Positions 18,759 to 26,424 of a stretch of DNA of 64,000 nt are shown in pieces (position 1 is the stretch's first letter; every line of letters starts with the position of its first letter). The stretch comes from Nocardiopsis sp. YSL2 (lineage in GTDB: Bacteria; Actinomycetota; Actinomycetes; Streptosporangiales; Streptosporangiaceae). The notes below the pieces were generated by a model, which saw only the letters and a program-made list of their open reading frames with translations, was not told the origin of the DNA and made no database searches. Position numbers and translations under genes: made by a program. The DNA is taken from NCBI RefSeq assembly GCF_030555055.1, contig NZ_JAMOAO010000001.1, positions 3,906,001 through 3,970,000 on the forward strand, given 5' to 3'.

Positions 18759-19436
18759 ATGGTCCCGACCATGGTCCTCGTAGCCGACGACGCGCGTGAC
18801 GCCCACAGACGCGAGGCCCTGTGCGGCCTCGCGGCGGCGGTGGCCAGCCGTGGAGAGGTCCCTGTGACCGCCGCCTTCGGCAGCCCCGACGAAGTCACCG
18901 CCACCCTCCGTTCCGTCGACGGCCCCAAGGTGGTCGTCCCGGCGTTCGTCGCGGGTGGCGACGTCGCGAGCGCCCACCTCCTCTCCCGCATCGGCCTCGG
19001 CCGGCTGGAGAACGTCTGCCAGACCGCGCCCCTCGGCGCGGTCCCGTCCATCGTCGCCGACCTCGCCGGACGCCTGGGCGAGTCGGGGTGGAGCCGGGAC
19101 GACGGCGTGGTCCTGGCCGCCGACGGCACCACCGGCACCGAGGAGCGCCAGGTGGTCATGGACGTGGCCCGCATGCTCAGCCGCCGCCTGGGCTCCCCGG
19201 TCCAGGTCGGGTACCTGCGCACCTGGGCGCCCTCGGTGTTCGACGCCGTCGACCGCCTGCGCCGGGACGGCCGGGAGCGCGTCGCCGTGGCGGCCTGGCG
19301 GCTGGTGGACGGCCCCGACTTCGAGCTGCTGCGCGGGCTGGACGTCACCGCCATCACCGCGCCGCTGTGGCCCTCCGAGCTGGTCGTGGACACGCTCCTC
19401 GCCCAGCACCGGGCGGTCAAGGGCCGACTGGCCTGA
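18759..19436 (+). CDS. CbiX/sirohydrochlorin-chelatase-like protein, active site altered
   Basis: A 225-residue protein with two repeats of the chelatase fold, each starting with a hydrophobic strand (MVLVADDARDAHRREAL at the N-terminus and VVLAADGTTGTEERQ in the middle). In active CbiX and SirB proteins the first strand ends in HGSR with a metal-binding histidine; here that position reads DDA, and the second repeat has DGT. PKVVVPAFVAGGDVASAHL matches the family's central segment. Catalysis of cobalt or iron insertion into sirohydrochlorin is therefore doubtful. ATG 18759 has AAGGAG six bases upstream. No sirohaem or cobalamin gene adjoins. Fold assignment is moderately sure; function is unknown. 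Confidence 0.6.
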   Translation: MVPTMVLVADDARDAHRREALCGLAAAVASRGEVPVTAAFGSPDEVTATLRSVDGPKVVVPAFVAGGDVASAHLLSRIGLGRLENVCQTAPLGAVPSIVADLAGRLGESGWSRDDGVVLAADGTTGTEERQVVMDVARMLSRRLGSPVQVGYLRTWAPSVFDAVDRLRRDGRERVAVAAWRLVDGPDFELLRGLDVTAITAPLWPSELVVDTLLAQHRAVKGRLA

Positions 19437-19771
19437 GCGGACCGCGACACGGTCCGCCGGGGTCCCGTGCCGGGAAACGGTGCTGTGAGGGTAGGCGCGC
19501 CGTTACCGGAGGTGCCGGGGTGGGTAGGGGTCCGAACGGGCGGGAACTCCCCGCACCCACAATGTGGCACCGTGCCCCGCCGCCGACCGCGCGGAGTGGC
19601 ACGGACCGGGAGCGGCCCCCTCTCCGGACCCGGACTCCCTCCCGGCCGCGACAGCCTCGCGCCCGTGCGGGCTCCCCGCGCGGTCGCCGCCAACGGACCA
19701 ACGCGTCGGCCGTCGGCGTCGGGGGCCGAACCCTGCCGGACACCGACGCGCGCGACCCGAAGGTGGAACTC
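19437..19771. other. Gene-free interval before the kinase gene
   Basis: These 335 bases are G+C-rich and open in more than one frame, but show neither a start with a ribosome site nor a recognisable protein. I see no hairpin or promoter that stands out. Confidence 0.4.
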
Positions 19772-20704
19772 ATGAACGACGTCACAGCGCGGTTCGTCGA
19801 CGATCGGCAGCGCCGACGTCTGGAACGGCGCTTCGGCGCGCATGTCGGCGAATGGCTGACCGAAGTCCCCTCGATCGTGGAGAAGCTCGCCGCCGAATGG
19901 GGGCTGACGGTCGAGGGGCCGGCCCCGCACGGCCGCACGTCCGTCGTCCTCCTGGTCAGCCGTGCCGACGGCAGCGAGGGGGTCCTCAAACTCAGCCCGG
20001 ACGGTGGGCTGGCCGTCTCCGAAGCCCGGCTGCTCCGCATGTGGGCGCCCTCGCACCGCGTTCCGGAGGTCTGGGGCCTGGACCCCGACCGCGGCGCCAT
20101 CCTCATGGAGCGCGTCGACGGCGAGACCGTCGCGGCCACCGGTGTGGTCCCCGCGATGGAGACCGTCGGCTCCCTCATCGCCCAACTGCACGCCGTCGAG
20201 GTGCCGCGCGCCGAGCTCATGGAGCTGCGCCCCCTGACATCGCGGGTGCAGTTCATCTTCGACCTGTGGTCCCGCGAACGCGCCGAGGGCCCCGCCGCGG
20301 AGATCGTTCCCGCCCCCGTGATGCACCAGGGCCTGTGCCGGGCCCGCGACCTGGCCCACGGCGAGGTCGGAGTGGTCCCCCTGCACGGCGACCTGCACCC
20401 CGGCAACGTCATCGACGGCGGCCCGCGCGGGCTGGTCGCTCTGGACCCGCGCGCGTGCCTCGGCGACGGCGCCGTCGACGCGGTCGACTGGACGGTGTGG
20501 CAGGCCAGCAGCCTGCGGGAGGTGGAGCGCCGGGTGGACGTGCTGTCCCGCGTCATGGACGTGGACGGGGACCGGCTCATGGAGTGGTCCCGCGCCTTCG
20601 CGCCCTGCATGGTCGTCGCCAAGGCCAACCGCGGCCAGACCGGTACCGAGGAGTTCGACGTCCTGATGGAGATGGCCGAGGGCGTCGCCTTCGCCAGGCG
20701 CTAG
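19772..20704 (+). CDS. Aminoglycoside-phosphotransferase-fold kinase (APH(6)-like)
   Basis: A 310-residue small-molecule kinase. The catalytic loop is LHGDLHPGNV with D207, and the Mg-binding segment is ALDPRACLGDGAVD, equivalent to the DFG/IDP motif. The N-lobe strands with SEGVLKLSPDGG and the glutamate in EARLLRMWAP fit the streptomycin 6-kinase (APH_6/hur) branch. Those enzymes can phosphorylate streptomycin or hydroxyurea, but most chromosomal members are uncharacterised, so the substrate is open. ATG 19772 follows AAGGTGGAA. The CbiX-like gene lies upstream in the same direction but 335 bases away, so they are probably separate units. Confidence 0.78.
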   Translation: MNDVTARFVDDRQRRRLERRFGAHVGEWLTEVPSIVEKLAAEWGLTVEGPAPHGRTSVVLLVSRADGSEGVLKLSPDGGLAVSEARLLRMWAPSHRVPEVWGLDPDRGAILMERVDGETVAATGVVPAMETVGSLIAQLHAVEVPRAELMELRPLTSRVQFIFDLWSRERAEGPAAEIVPAPVMHQGLCRARDLAHGEVGVVPLHGDLHPGNVIDGGPRGLVALDPRACLGDGAVDAVDWTVWQASSLREVERRVDVLSRVMDVDGDRLMEWSRAFAPCMVVAKANRGQTGTEEFDVLMEMAEGVAFARR

Positions 20705-20716
20705 GACGTGGTGCGC

Positions 20717-20740
20717 CCCGCCCTGACCGCGACGGGCGGG
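20717..20740. terminator. Hairpin between kinase gene and kdpE
   Basis: CCCGCCC (20717-20723) pairs with GGGCGGG (20734-20740) around a 10-base loop, 13 bases past the kinase stop and facing the end of kdpE. Confidence 0.55.
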
Positions 20741-20780
20741 CTCCACCGGCCACGCCCCGGCCGGCCCGGGGCCCGACCGC

Positions 20781-21458
20781 TCAGGCCGGGGTCTCGAACC
20801 GGTAGCCGCGGCCCGCCTCCGTGATGAGGTACCGGGGATGCGCGGGATCGGGCTCCAGCTTCCGGCGCAGCTGTGCCATGTAGACGCGCAGGTAGTTGGT
20901 CTCACTCTGGTACGAGGGGCCCCACACGTCGTGGAGGAGGCGCCGCTGGCTCACCAGCTGTCCGCAGTTGCGGGCGAGGATCTCCAGGATGTGCCACTCC
21001 GTCGGAGTGAGCCGCACCTCCTCGCCGTTGCGCACCACGCGCTTGGCGCCCAGGTCGACGGTGAAGCACGACGTGCGCACCACGGGCGCCTCCTCCGAGC
21101 GCACCGACCGGCGCTCGGCCGCGCGCATCCGCGCCAGCAGCTCGTCCATCCCGAACGGCTTGGTGACGTAGTCGTCGGCCCCCGAGTCCAGGCAGCGCAC
21201 CTTCTCCCCGGCGGAGTGCCGAGCGGACAGGACGATGATCGGCACCTGGGACCAGCCCCGCAGCCGCTGGATGACCTCCATGCCCTCCATGTCGGGCAGC
21301 CCCAGGTCCAACAGGACCACGTCCGGGTGCCGGTCGGCGGCCAGCCGCAGCGCCGCGGCACCGTCCGCCGCGGTGTCCACGTCATGCCCGCGCGCCCTCA
21401 GGTTGATCCGCATCGCCCGGATGATCTGCACGTCGTCGTCAACGACCAGGACCCGCAT
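20781..21458 (-). CDS. kdpE: Response regulator KdpE
   Basis: A 225-residue OmpR-family regulator. The receiver domain occupies residues 1-115, with acidic pocket VDDD at 7-9, phosphoacceptor D51 in VVLLDLGLP and the lysine in VTKPFG. The C-terminal winged helix has LTPTEWHILEILARN and YLRVYMAQLRRKLEPDP, with RYLITEAGRGYRF at the end, a close match to KdpE. It controls high-affinity potassium transport in other bacteria. The ATG overlaps the 3' end of kdpD by 20 bases, so the pair is co-translated. No kdpFABC genes are present in the window, so its target operon lies elsewhere or has been replaced. Confidence 0.92.
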   Translation of the reverse strand: MRVLVVDDDVQIIRAMRINLRARGHDVDTAADGAAALRLAADRHPDVVLLDLGLPDMEGMEVIQRLRGWSQVPIIVLSARHSAGEKVRCLDSGADDYVTKPFGMDELLARMRAAERRSVRSEEAPVVRTSCFTVDLGAKRVVRNGEEVRLTPTEWHILEILARNCGQLVSQRRLLHDVWGPSYQSETNYLRVYMAQLRRKLEPDPAHPRYLITEAGRGYRFETPA

Positions 21459-23973
21459 CGGACCTCTCCTCGCCTGCCTCGTTCGGATCCGCCGCCTTCA
21501 GCGTGAACACCATCGTGAGTCCGCCGCCGGGTGTGTCCTCCGGCGTGAGCGTCCCGTGCATCGCCTCCACGAAACCACGCGCCACCGCCAACCCGAGACC
21601 GACCCCCGTGCCCTGGGGCGCGTCGCCCAGGCGCTGGAAGGCCTCGAACATCCGGTGCTTGCCCTCGTCGGAGACCCCCGGGCCCCGGTCCGCGACGCGC
21701 AGCTGCACGTTCTCGCCGTGGGCGCTGGCCGCGACGAGCACCGGGCTGCTGGGGTCGGGATTGTGTCGGACCGCGTTGGTGACCACGTTGGCGATCGATC
21801 GCTCCAACAGCCCCGCGTCGGCGCGCACCCGCGGCAGGGAGTCGGGGACGTCCACGGTGACCGAGCCGTGCGGCAGGCCCAGGAGCGTGACGGGGACGAC
21901 CTCCTCCAGCCCGACCGCGCGCAGCCGGGGACGGACGTTGTCGGTGTGGACCCTGCTCATGTCCAGCAGGTTGTCGATGAGCCGGTTCAACCGGTCCGTG
22001 GACTCCTCCACCGTCTCCAGGAGCGCCTCGCGGTCCTCGGGGTCGAGTTCGATGTCGGTGGCGCGCAGGGTCGACAGGCTCGCCTTGATCGAGGTCAGCG
22101 GCGAGCGCAGGTCGTGCGAGACGGCCGCCAGCAGGGCGGTGCGGATGCGGTTGCCCGCCGCCTGGCCGCGCGCCTCGGCGGCGTCCCACTCCAGCCGCTG
22201 GTGCTCCAGGGCGATGCCGATGTGCGCGGCGAAGGCCCGCAGGACCCCGCGGTCGGCGGCGGGCAGCACCCGCCCCCGCAGCGCCAGGGTGAGGGTGTCG
22301 GAGATCGACACCTGCACGTCGGCCTCGTCCGGGGTCTCGCACGCGGGAGCGCCGACGCTGTGGACCACCCGCCACCGGCCCTCGTCCAGTTGCTCCAGGA
22401 GGGTCGCCGACCGCTGTGCGAAGGTCTTGCGGATGCGCCGGAGCAGCGCCTGGAGGGGTTCGCTGCCCGAGAGCACGCTCCCCGCCAGCAGTGTCACCGC
22501 CTTGGCCTCGGCCCTGCCGCGCGCGGCCTGGGCCGACCGTCGCGCCGCCATCTCCACGACCACGGCGACCAGCGTCCCCACCAGCGCGAACGCGGTCAGG
22601 GCGAGCATGTTGTCCAGCGACACCGGTGGTCGTCCGTGCAGAGGTGAGAGCACGAACGTGAGCAGGAGCGCGCTCAGCACGGCGGAGGACAGCGCGGGCC
22701 ACAGGCCCCCGACGGCGGCGGTCGAGACGGTGATGAGCAGCAGGAGCAGGGCGTCCGAGGCCGCGCCCACCCCTCGCAGCGGCGGCACCGTCAGGACCAG
22801 GGACAACAGGAACGGGGCCACCACCGCCAACGCCCAGCCCACCACCCTGCGGTGCGGTCCCAGGCCGCGGCCCGGCGGCGGAAGCGGCCAGCGCCCGGTT
22901 CCGACCTGCTCGTGGGTGACGATGTGCACGTCGATGTCGCCGGACTCGCGCGCCACGATGGTGCCGACCCCCGGACCGAACACGTACTGCCACGCGCTGC
23001 GGCGCGAGGATCCCAGGACGATCTGGGTGGCGTGCACGCCGCGGGCGAACTCCAGCAGGCCGGTGGGGACGTCGTTGCCGACCACCTGGTGGTAGGTGCC
23101 GCCGAGTTCGGCGAGCAGTCGGCGCTGGCGGAGGAGGTCGTCGGTGGGCGACTGGGCGATGCCGTCGGGCGGCACCACGTGCACCGCCATGAGGTGGCTG
23201 GGCTGGGGGTGCCCGCCGCGCGAGCGGGCGGCGACCCGGGCGGCCCGCAGGATGAGGGTCTCCCCCTCGGGGCCTCCGGTCAGCGCGACGACGACGCGTT
23301 CGCGCGCCTCCCAGGTGCTGCGGATCTTGTGCTCGCCGCGGTACCGGGCCAGCCCTTCCTCGACCCGGTCGGCGGTCCACAGCAGGGCCAGCTCGCGCAG
23401 GGCCGCCAGGTTGCCCTCGCGGTAGAAGTCGGACAGGGCCGCGTCCACGCGCTCCGCCGGGTGGATGTCGCCGTGCGCCATCCGGCGGCGGAGCTCCTGC
23501 GGTGTCAGATCGACGAGTTCGATCTCCGTGGCCGCGCGCACCACCCGGTCGGGGACCGAGCGCACGGGGGGAGCGCCGGTGATCTGCTTGACGACGTCGT
23601 TGAGGGACTCCAGTTGGTGGATGCCCACGGTGGACACCACGTTGACCCCGGCCGCCAGGAGTTCCTGCACGTCCTGCCAGCGGGCGGGGTTGGGCGAGCC
23701 GGGGGCGTTGGCGTGCGCCAGGTCGTCCACGATCGCCAGGGCGGGGGCACGGGCGATGACGGCGCCGGTGTCGACGGCGCCTGAGGCCAGGGTCGGGATC
23801 GCCTCCAGGCCCTGGAGCAGGGCTTCGGTGCCGGGACGGCGGTGCGTGTGGGCGACGGCGACCACGGTGTCGGTGCCGCTGGACGACCGGCGGTGCGCCT
23901 CGGCCAGCGCGCTGTGGGTGGTGCCGACCCCGGGAGCCGATCCCAGGTAGATACGGAGCTTGCCTCGTGCCAC
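21439..23973 (-). CDS. kdpD: Sensor histidine kinase KdpD
   Basis: An 844-residue membrane kinase. Order: KdpD N-terminal domain (1-210), a universal-stress-like domain (about 225-370) with VLGSSRRSAWQYVFGPG, four transmembrane helices (about 390-490), a GAF-like region, an H-box AAVSHDLRSPLTSIKAS near 620, an N-box NVVTNAVRHNPD and a G-box GTGVGLGLA near 788. The N-terminal Walker A reads GSAPGVGTTH, with threonine 18 where other KdpD proteins have lysine, and Walker B reads IVDDLAHANAPG with aspartate for glutamate. The kinase core looks intact. The GTG start at 23973 has only a weak ribosome site. It senses potassium or turgor in other species; altered nucleotide sensing here is inference. 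Confidence 0.92.
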   Translation of the reverse strand: MARGKLRIYLGSAPGVGTTHSALAEAHRRSSSGTDTVVAVAHTHRRPGTEALLQGLEAIPTLASGAVDTGAVIARAPALAIVDDLAHANAPGSPNPARWQDVQELLAAGVNVVSTVGIHQLESLNDVVKQITGAPPVRSVPDRVVRAATEIELVDLTPQELRRRMAHGDIHPAERVDAALSDFYREGNLAALRELALLWTADRVEEGLARYRGEHKIRSTWEARERVVVALTGGPEGETLILRAARVAARSRGGHPQPSHLMAVHVVPPDGIAQSPTDDLLRQRRLLAELGGTYHQVVGNDVPTGLLEFARGVHATQIVLGSSRRSAWQYVFGPGVGTIVARESGDIDVHIVTHEQVGTGRWPLPPPGRGLGPHRRVVGWALAVVAPFLLSLVLTVPPLRGVGAASDALLLLLITVSTAAVGGLWPALSSAVLSALLLTFVLSPLHGRPPVSLDNMLALTAFALVGTLVAVVVEMAARRSAQAARGRAEAKAVTLLAGSVLSGSEPLQALLRRIRKTFAQRSATLLEQLDEGRWRVVHSVGAPACETPDEADVQVSISDTLTLALRGRVLPAADRGVLRAFAAHIGIALEHQRLEWDAAEARGQAAGNRIRTALLAAVSHDLRSPLTSIKASLSTLRATDIELDPEDREALLETVEESTDRLNRLIDNLLDMSRVHTDNVRPRLRAVGLEEVVPVTLLGLPHGSVTVDVPDSLPRVRADAGLLERSIANVVTNAVRHNPDPSSPVLVAASAHGENVQLRVADRGPGVSDEGKHRMFEAFQRLGDAPQGTGVGLGLAVARGFVEAMHGTLTPEDTPGGGLTMVFTLKAADPNEAGEERSDAGPGR

Positions 23974-24025
23974 GGATCCATTGTCGGTCCTCCGGGGAGC
24001 GGCCGGGCCGGGAGAGGGGCCGCGG

Positions 24026-25657
24026 TCACTCCTGGGGGCCGGGGATGAGCTTGCCCGGGTTCAGGACGCCGCGCGGGTCGAGCGCGCTCTTGGCGGCGCG
24101 CAGGACGTCGGCGCCCAGCGCACCGATCTCCTCGGCCATCCACGGCCGGTGGTCGGTCCCCACGGCGTGGTGGTGGGTGATCGTCCCGCCGTGGGCGACG
24201 ATCGCGTCCGAGGCGGCGCGCTTGGCCCGCTCCCAGCGGTCCAGGGGCGCCGCGCCCGCCGCGGTCGCCACCGTGAAGTACAGCGAGGCGCCGGTGGAGT
24301 AGGTGTGCGACACGTGGCACATGACCACGGCTCCTCCCTCGTCGCCCTCCAGCGCGGAGGTGAGCGCGTCGGACACGGCCGCGTGGAGCGGCAGCAGGTC
24401 GGTCCAGCTCGCCGCGGTCTCCAGGGTCTCGGCGAGGATGCCCGCCGAGAGCAGGGTGTCGCGCAGGTACGGGGCGGAGAAGCGGTTCTCCCGCCAGTGC
24501 GCCACCGGCTCCGGACCGAGCCGGGTGCCGCCCGCGGCCGCCAGGACGGCGCCGACGGCCGCGGCGCGCGCGGCCACCTCCGCCTCCGTGCCCTCGAAGC
24601 CGACGACGGCCTGGCAGCCGGGTGTGGCCTCGCGGCCGGCCAGGGCGGCTCCCACGAAGGTCTCCGACTCGTCCAGCACCCGCGCCATGGTGGGGCGGGT
24701 GTCCGACTGCGCCAGGGCGCGCAGGGCGGTGGCCCCGGTGGGGAAGTCGGGGAAGGACCAGGCCTCGTCCAGGACCGTCTCCGGCCTGCGCCGCACGCGC
24801 ACGCCCACTTCGGTGATGACGCCCAGGGTGCCCTCCGAGCCCAGCAGCAGGTGCCGCAGGTCCGGGCCGGCGGCCGACGCCGGAGGACCGCCCGCGGCCA
24901 GGGTGCCGCGCGGAGTCGCCGCGCGCAGGGACACCACCATGTCCTCGAAGCGGCCGTACCCGGAGGAGGCCTGGCCGCTGGACCGGGTGGCGGCGTACCC
25001 GCCGATGGTCGCGTACTCGTAGCTCTGCGGCATGTGCCCGAGGGTGCAGCCGTGCTCGGCCAGTACGGCCTCGGCGCGCGGGGTGCGCACACCCGCGCCC
25101 AGGACGGCGGTCATCGAGACGGGGTCGAAGGAGACCAGCCGGTCCAGGCGCCGCAGGTCCAGGGCGACCACGGCGTCGAAGCCGCCGCGCAGCGGGGTCA
25201 GCCCGCCCACCACGCTGGTGCCGCCGCCGAAGGGGACCACGGCCACCCCCTCGTCCGAGCACACCTCCAGCAGGCGCAGGACCTCGTCGTGGTCGGCCGG
25301 GTAGAGCACCGCGTCCGGAGCGGGGTCCGCCGACCCGGCGCGGCGCAGCAGGAGGTCGGGGGTGCTCTTGCCGCCGCAGTGGCGCAGGCGGGTGGCGTCG
25401 TCGTCGGCCAGGTGGGCCTCGCCCGTCACCGCGGCCAGCCGGGCGCGCACACGCGGGTCCAGGCGTGGCGCGGGCAGGCGGACCTCGCCCTCGGGGACCG
25501 GTGGCATGTCCTGGGGGCGGGCGCGCAGGACCTGGGCGATGAGGTCGCGCAGGCCCGGGTCCAGGGAGCGTGCCCGGGCGGGGTCGCCCCAGCCGAACCA
25601 GCTCATCTCCGGGGCGCCGACCGTGCGGCGGGGGGTGTTCGTGTCGTCGTGAGCCAT
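24026..25657 (-). CDS. FAD-binding oxidase, alkyldihydroxyacetonephosphate synthase-like
   Basis: A 543-residue VAO/PCMH flavoprotein. The FAD-binding segment is VVPFGGGTSVVGGLTP at about 142-157, followed by GHMPQSYEYATIGGYAATRSS. The C-terminal half has MCHVSHTYSTGASLYFT, the histidine cluster GTITHHHAVGTDH, and the terminal LDPRGVLNPGKL. This pattern is that of the alkyl-DHAP synthase group, which swaps the acyl chain of acyl-DHAP for a fatty alcohol in ether-lipid synthesis; bacterial members may instead oxidise other hydroxyacids. It is divergent from a TetR gene by 17 bases, with glpD beyond, which supports a link to glycerol phosphate metabolism. Confidence 0.82.
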   Translation of the reverse strand: MAHDDTNTPRRTVGAPEMSWFGWGDPARARSLDPGLRDLIAQVLRARPQDMPPVPEGEVRLPAPRLDPRVRARLAAVTGEAHLADDDATRLRHCGGKSTPDLLLRRAGSADPAPDAVLYPADHDEVLRLLEVCSDEGVAVVPFGGGTSVVGGLTPLRGGFDAVVALDLRRLDRLVSFDPVSMTAVLGAGVRTPRAEAVLAEHGCTLGHMPQSYEYATIGGYAATRSSGQASSGYGRFEDMVVSLRAATPRGTLAAGGPPASAAGPDLRHLLLGSEGTLGVITEVGVRVRRRPETVLDEAWSFPDFPTGATALRALAQSDTRPTMARVLDESETFVGAALAGREATPGCQAVVGFEGTEAEVAARAAAVGAVLAAAGGTRLGPEPVAHWRENRFSAPYLRDTLLSAGILAETLETAASWTDLLPLHAAVSDALTSALEGDEGGAVVMCHVSHTYSTGASLYFTVATAAGAAPLDRWERAKRAASDAIVAHGGTITHHHAVGTDHRPWMAEEIGALGADVLRAAKSALDPRGVLNPGKLIPGPQE

Positions 25658-25661
25658 GCTC

Positions 25662-25687
25662 TACAGTTTTACACATGGTGTCAAAAC
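25662..25687. promoter_or_regulatory. Divergent promoter/operator of the TetR gene and flavoprotein
   Basis: TACAGT (25662-25667) is seven bases before the TetR ATG, fitting a leaderless transcript. An imperfect inverted repeat, GTTTTACAC (25666-25674) and GTGTCAAAAC (25678-25687), is centred on that ATG. On the minus strand the same bases contain TTGACA, a possible -35 for the flavoprotein. Binding by the adjacent TetR protein would repress both genes; this is inference from layout. Confidence 0.5.
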
Positions 25688-26268
25688 GTAACGTTGAGGA
25701 CCGGATCATGGACGCGGCCCTGGTCTGCGTCGAGTCGTTCGGGGTGCGCCGGACGACCCTGACCGACGTCGCCCGCCGTGCCGAGGTCAGTCGGCCGACC
25801 GTCTACCGCCGCTGGCCCGACGTCACCGCGCTCGTCGCCGACCTCCTGACCCGCGAACTCCGGCGGATCCTGCTCGCCCAGGAGGCGTCCGACGCCGGGC
25901 CGGACGGCGGGACGGTCCGCGCCCGGCTGGTCCGGCACGCCGCCGGAGTCGCGCGCGCACTGCTCGCCCACCCGCTGTTCACCCGGATCGTCGACACCGA
26001 GCCCGAACTCCTGGCGACCTACACCTTCCACCGCCTGGGCACCAGCCACCGGGCCGCCCTCGACATCGTCGAGCCGGTGGTCGCCGACGGCCAGCGGGAC
26101 GGTTCCGTCCGCGCGGGCGATCCGGCGGTGCTGGCACGGTTCGTCCTCGTCACCGTCCAGGACACGGTCACCTCCCGCCGCCTGTTCGCCGACCTCCTCG
26201 ACGAGGACGCCCTGGTCGACGAACTGGCCACCCTCCTGGACGGCTACCTCGCCGAGGGTCGCGGCTAG
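25675..26268 (+). CDS. TetR/AcrR-family regulator
   Basis: A 197-residue repressor. The N-terminal helix-turn-helix at about residues 26-47 is complete: TTLTDVARRAEVSRPTVYRRW. The rest is all-helical with no ligand signature I recognise; LDIVEPVVADGQRDGSVRAGDP fits the TetR C-terminal core. ATG 25675 is preceded by a -10-like hexamer and no ribosome site, so the gene is probably leaderless; GTG 25678 is the next codon. It lies between the divergent alkyl-DHAP-synthase-like gene and glpD in its own direction, so control of both by a lipid or glycerol-phosphate metabolite is a reasonable guess. Confidence 0.88.
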   Translation: MVSKRNVEDRIMDAALVCVESFGVRRTTLTDVARRAEVSRPTVYRRWPDVTALVADLLTRELRRILLAQEASDAGPDGGTVRARLVRHAAGVARALLAHPLFTRIVDTEPELLATYTFHRLGTSHRAALDIVEPVVADGQRDGSVRAGDPAVLARFVLVTVQDTVTSRRLFADLLDEDALVDELATLLDGYLAEGRG

Positions 26269-26283
26269 GGCATGTTCCGCGGA

Positions 26284-26309
26284 GCCTTGCGGCCGCGAGC
26301 CCGCAAGGC
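26284..26309 (+). terminator. Hairpin after the TetR gene
   Basis: GCCTTGCGG (26284-26292) pairs with CCGCAAGGC (26301-26309) around an 8-base loop, 16 bases after the TetR stop. It would separate this gene from glpD. Confidence 0.6.
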
Positions 26310-26424
26310 CACGGGAGCCGCCACCGGGGGAGCCCGGCGGGCGCCTCCGCCCCGACGCCGCTCTCGCCCGCCCCCGGCGGGCCGCCGCCCGCCACCCGTC
26401 TTCCGTCAGAAAGGCCGTGTTCCC

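Noticed and set aside
19772..20704. Drug-resistance kinase
   Set aside because: The APH fold is clear, but chromosomal members have diverse or unknown substrates, and no mobile element or resistance context is present. The nucleotidyltransferase at 17116 was treated the same way.
20781..23973. Complete kdp potassium-transport locus
   Set aside because: Only the regulatory pair is present; neither side encodes KdpF, A, B or C.
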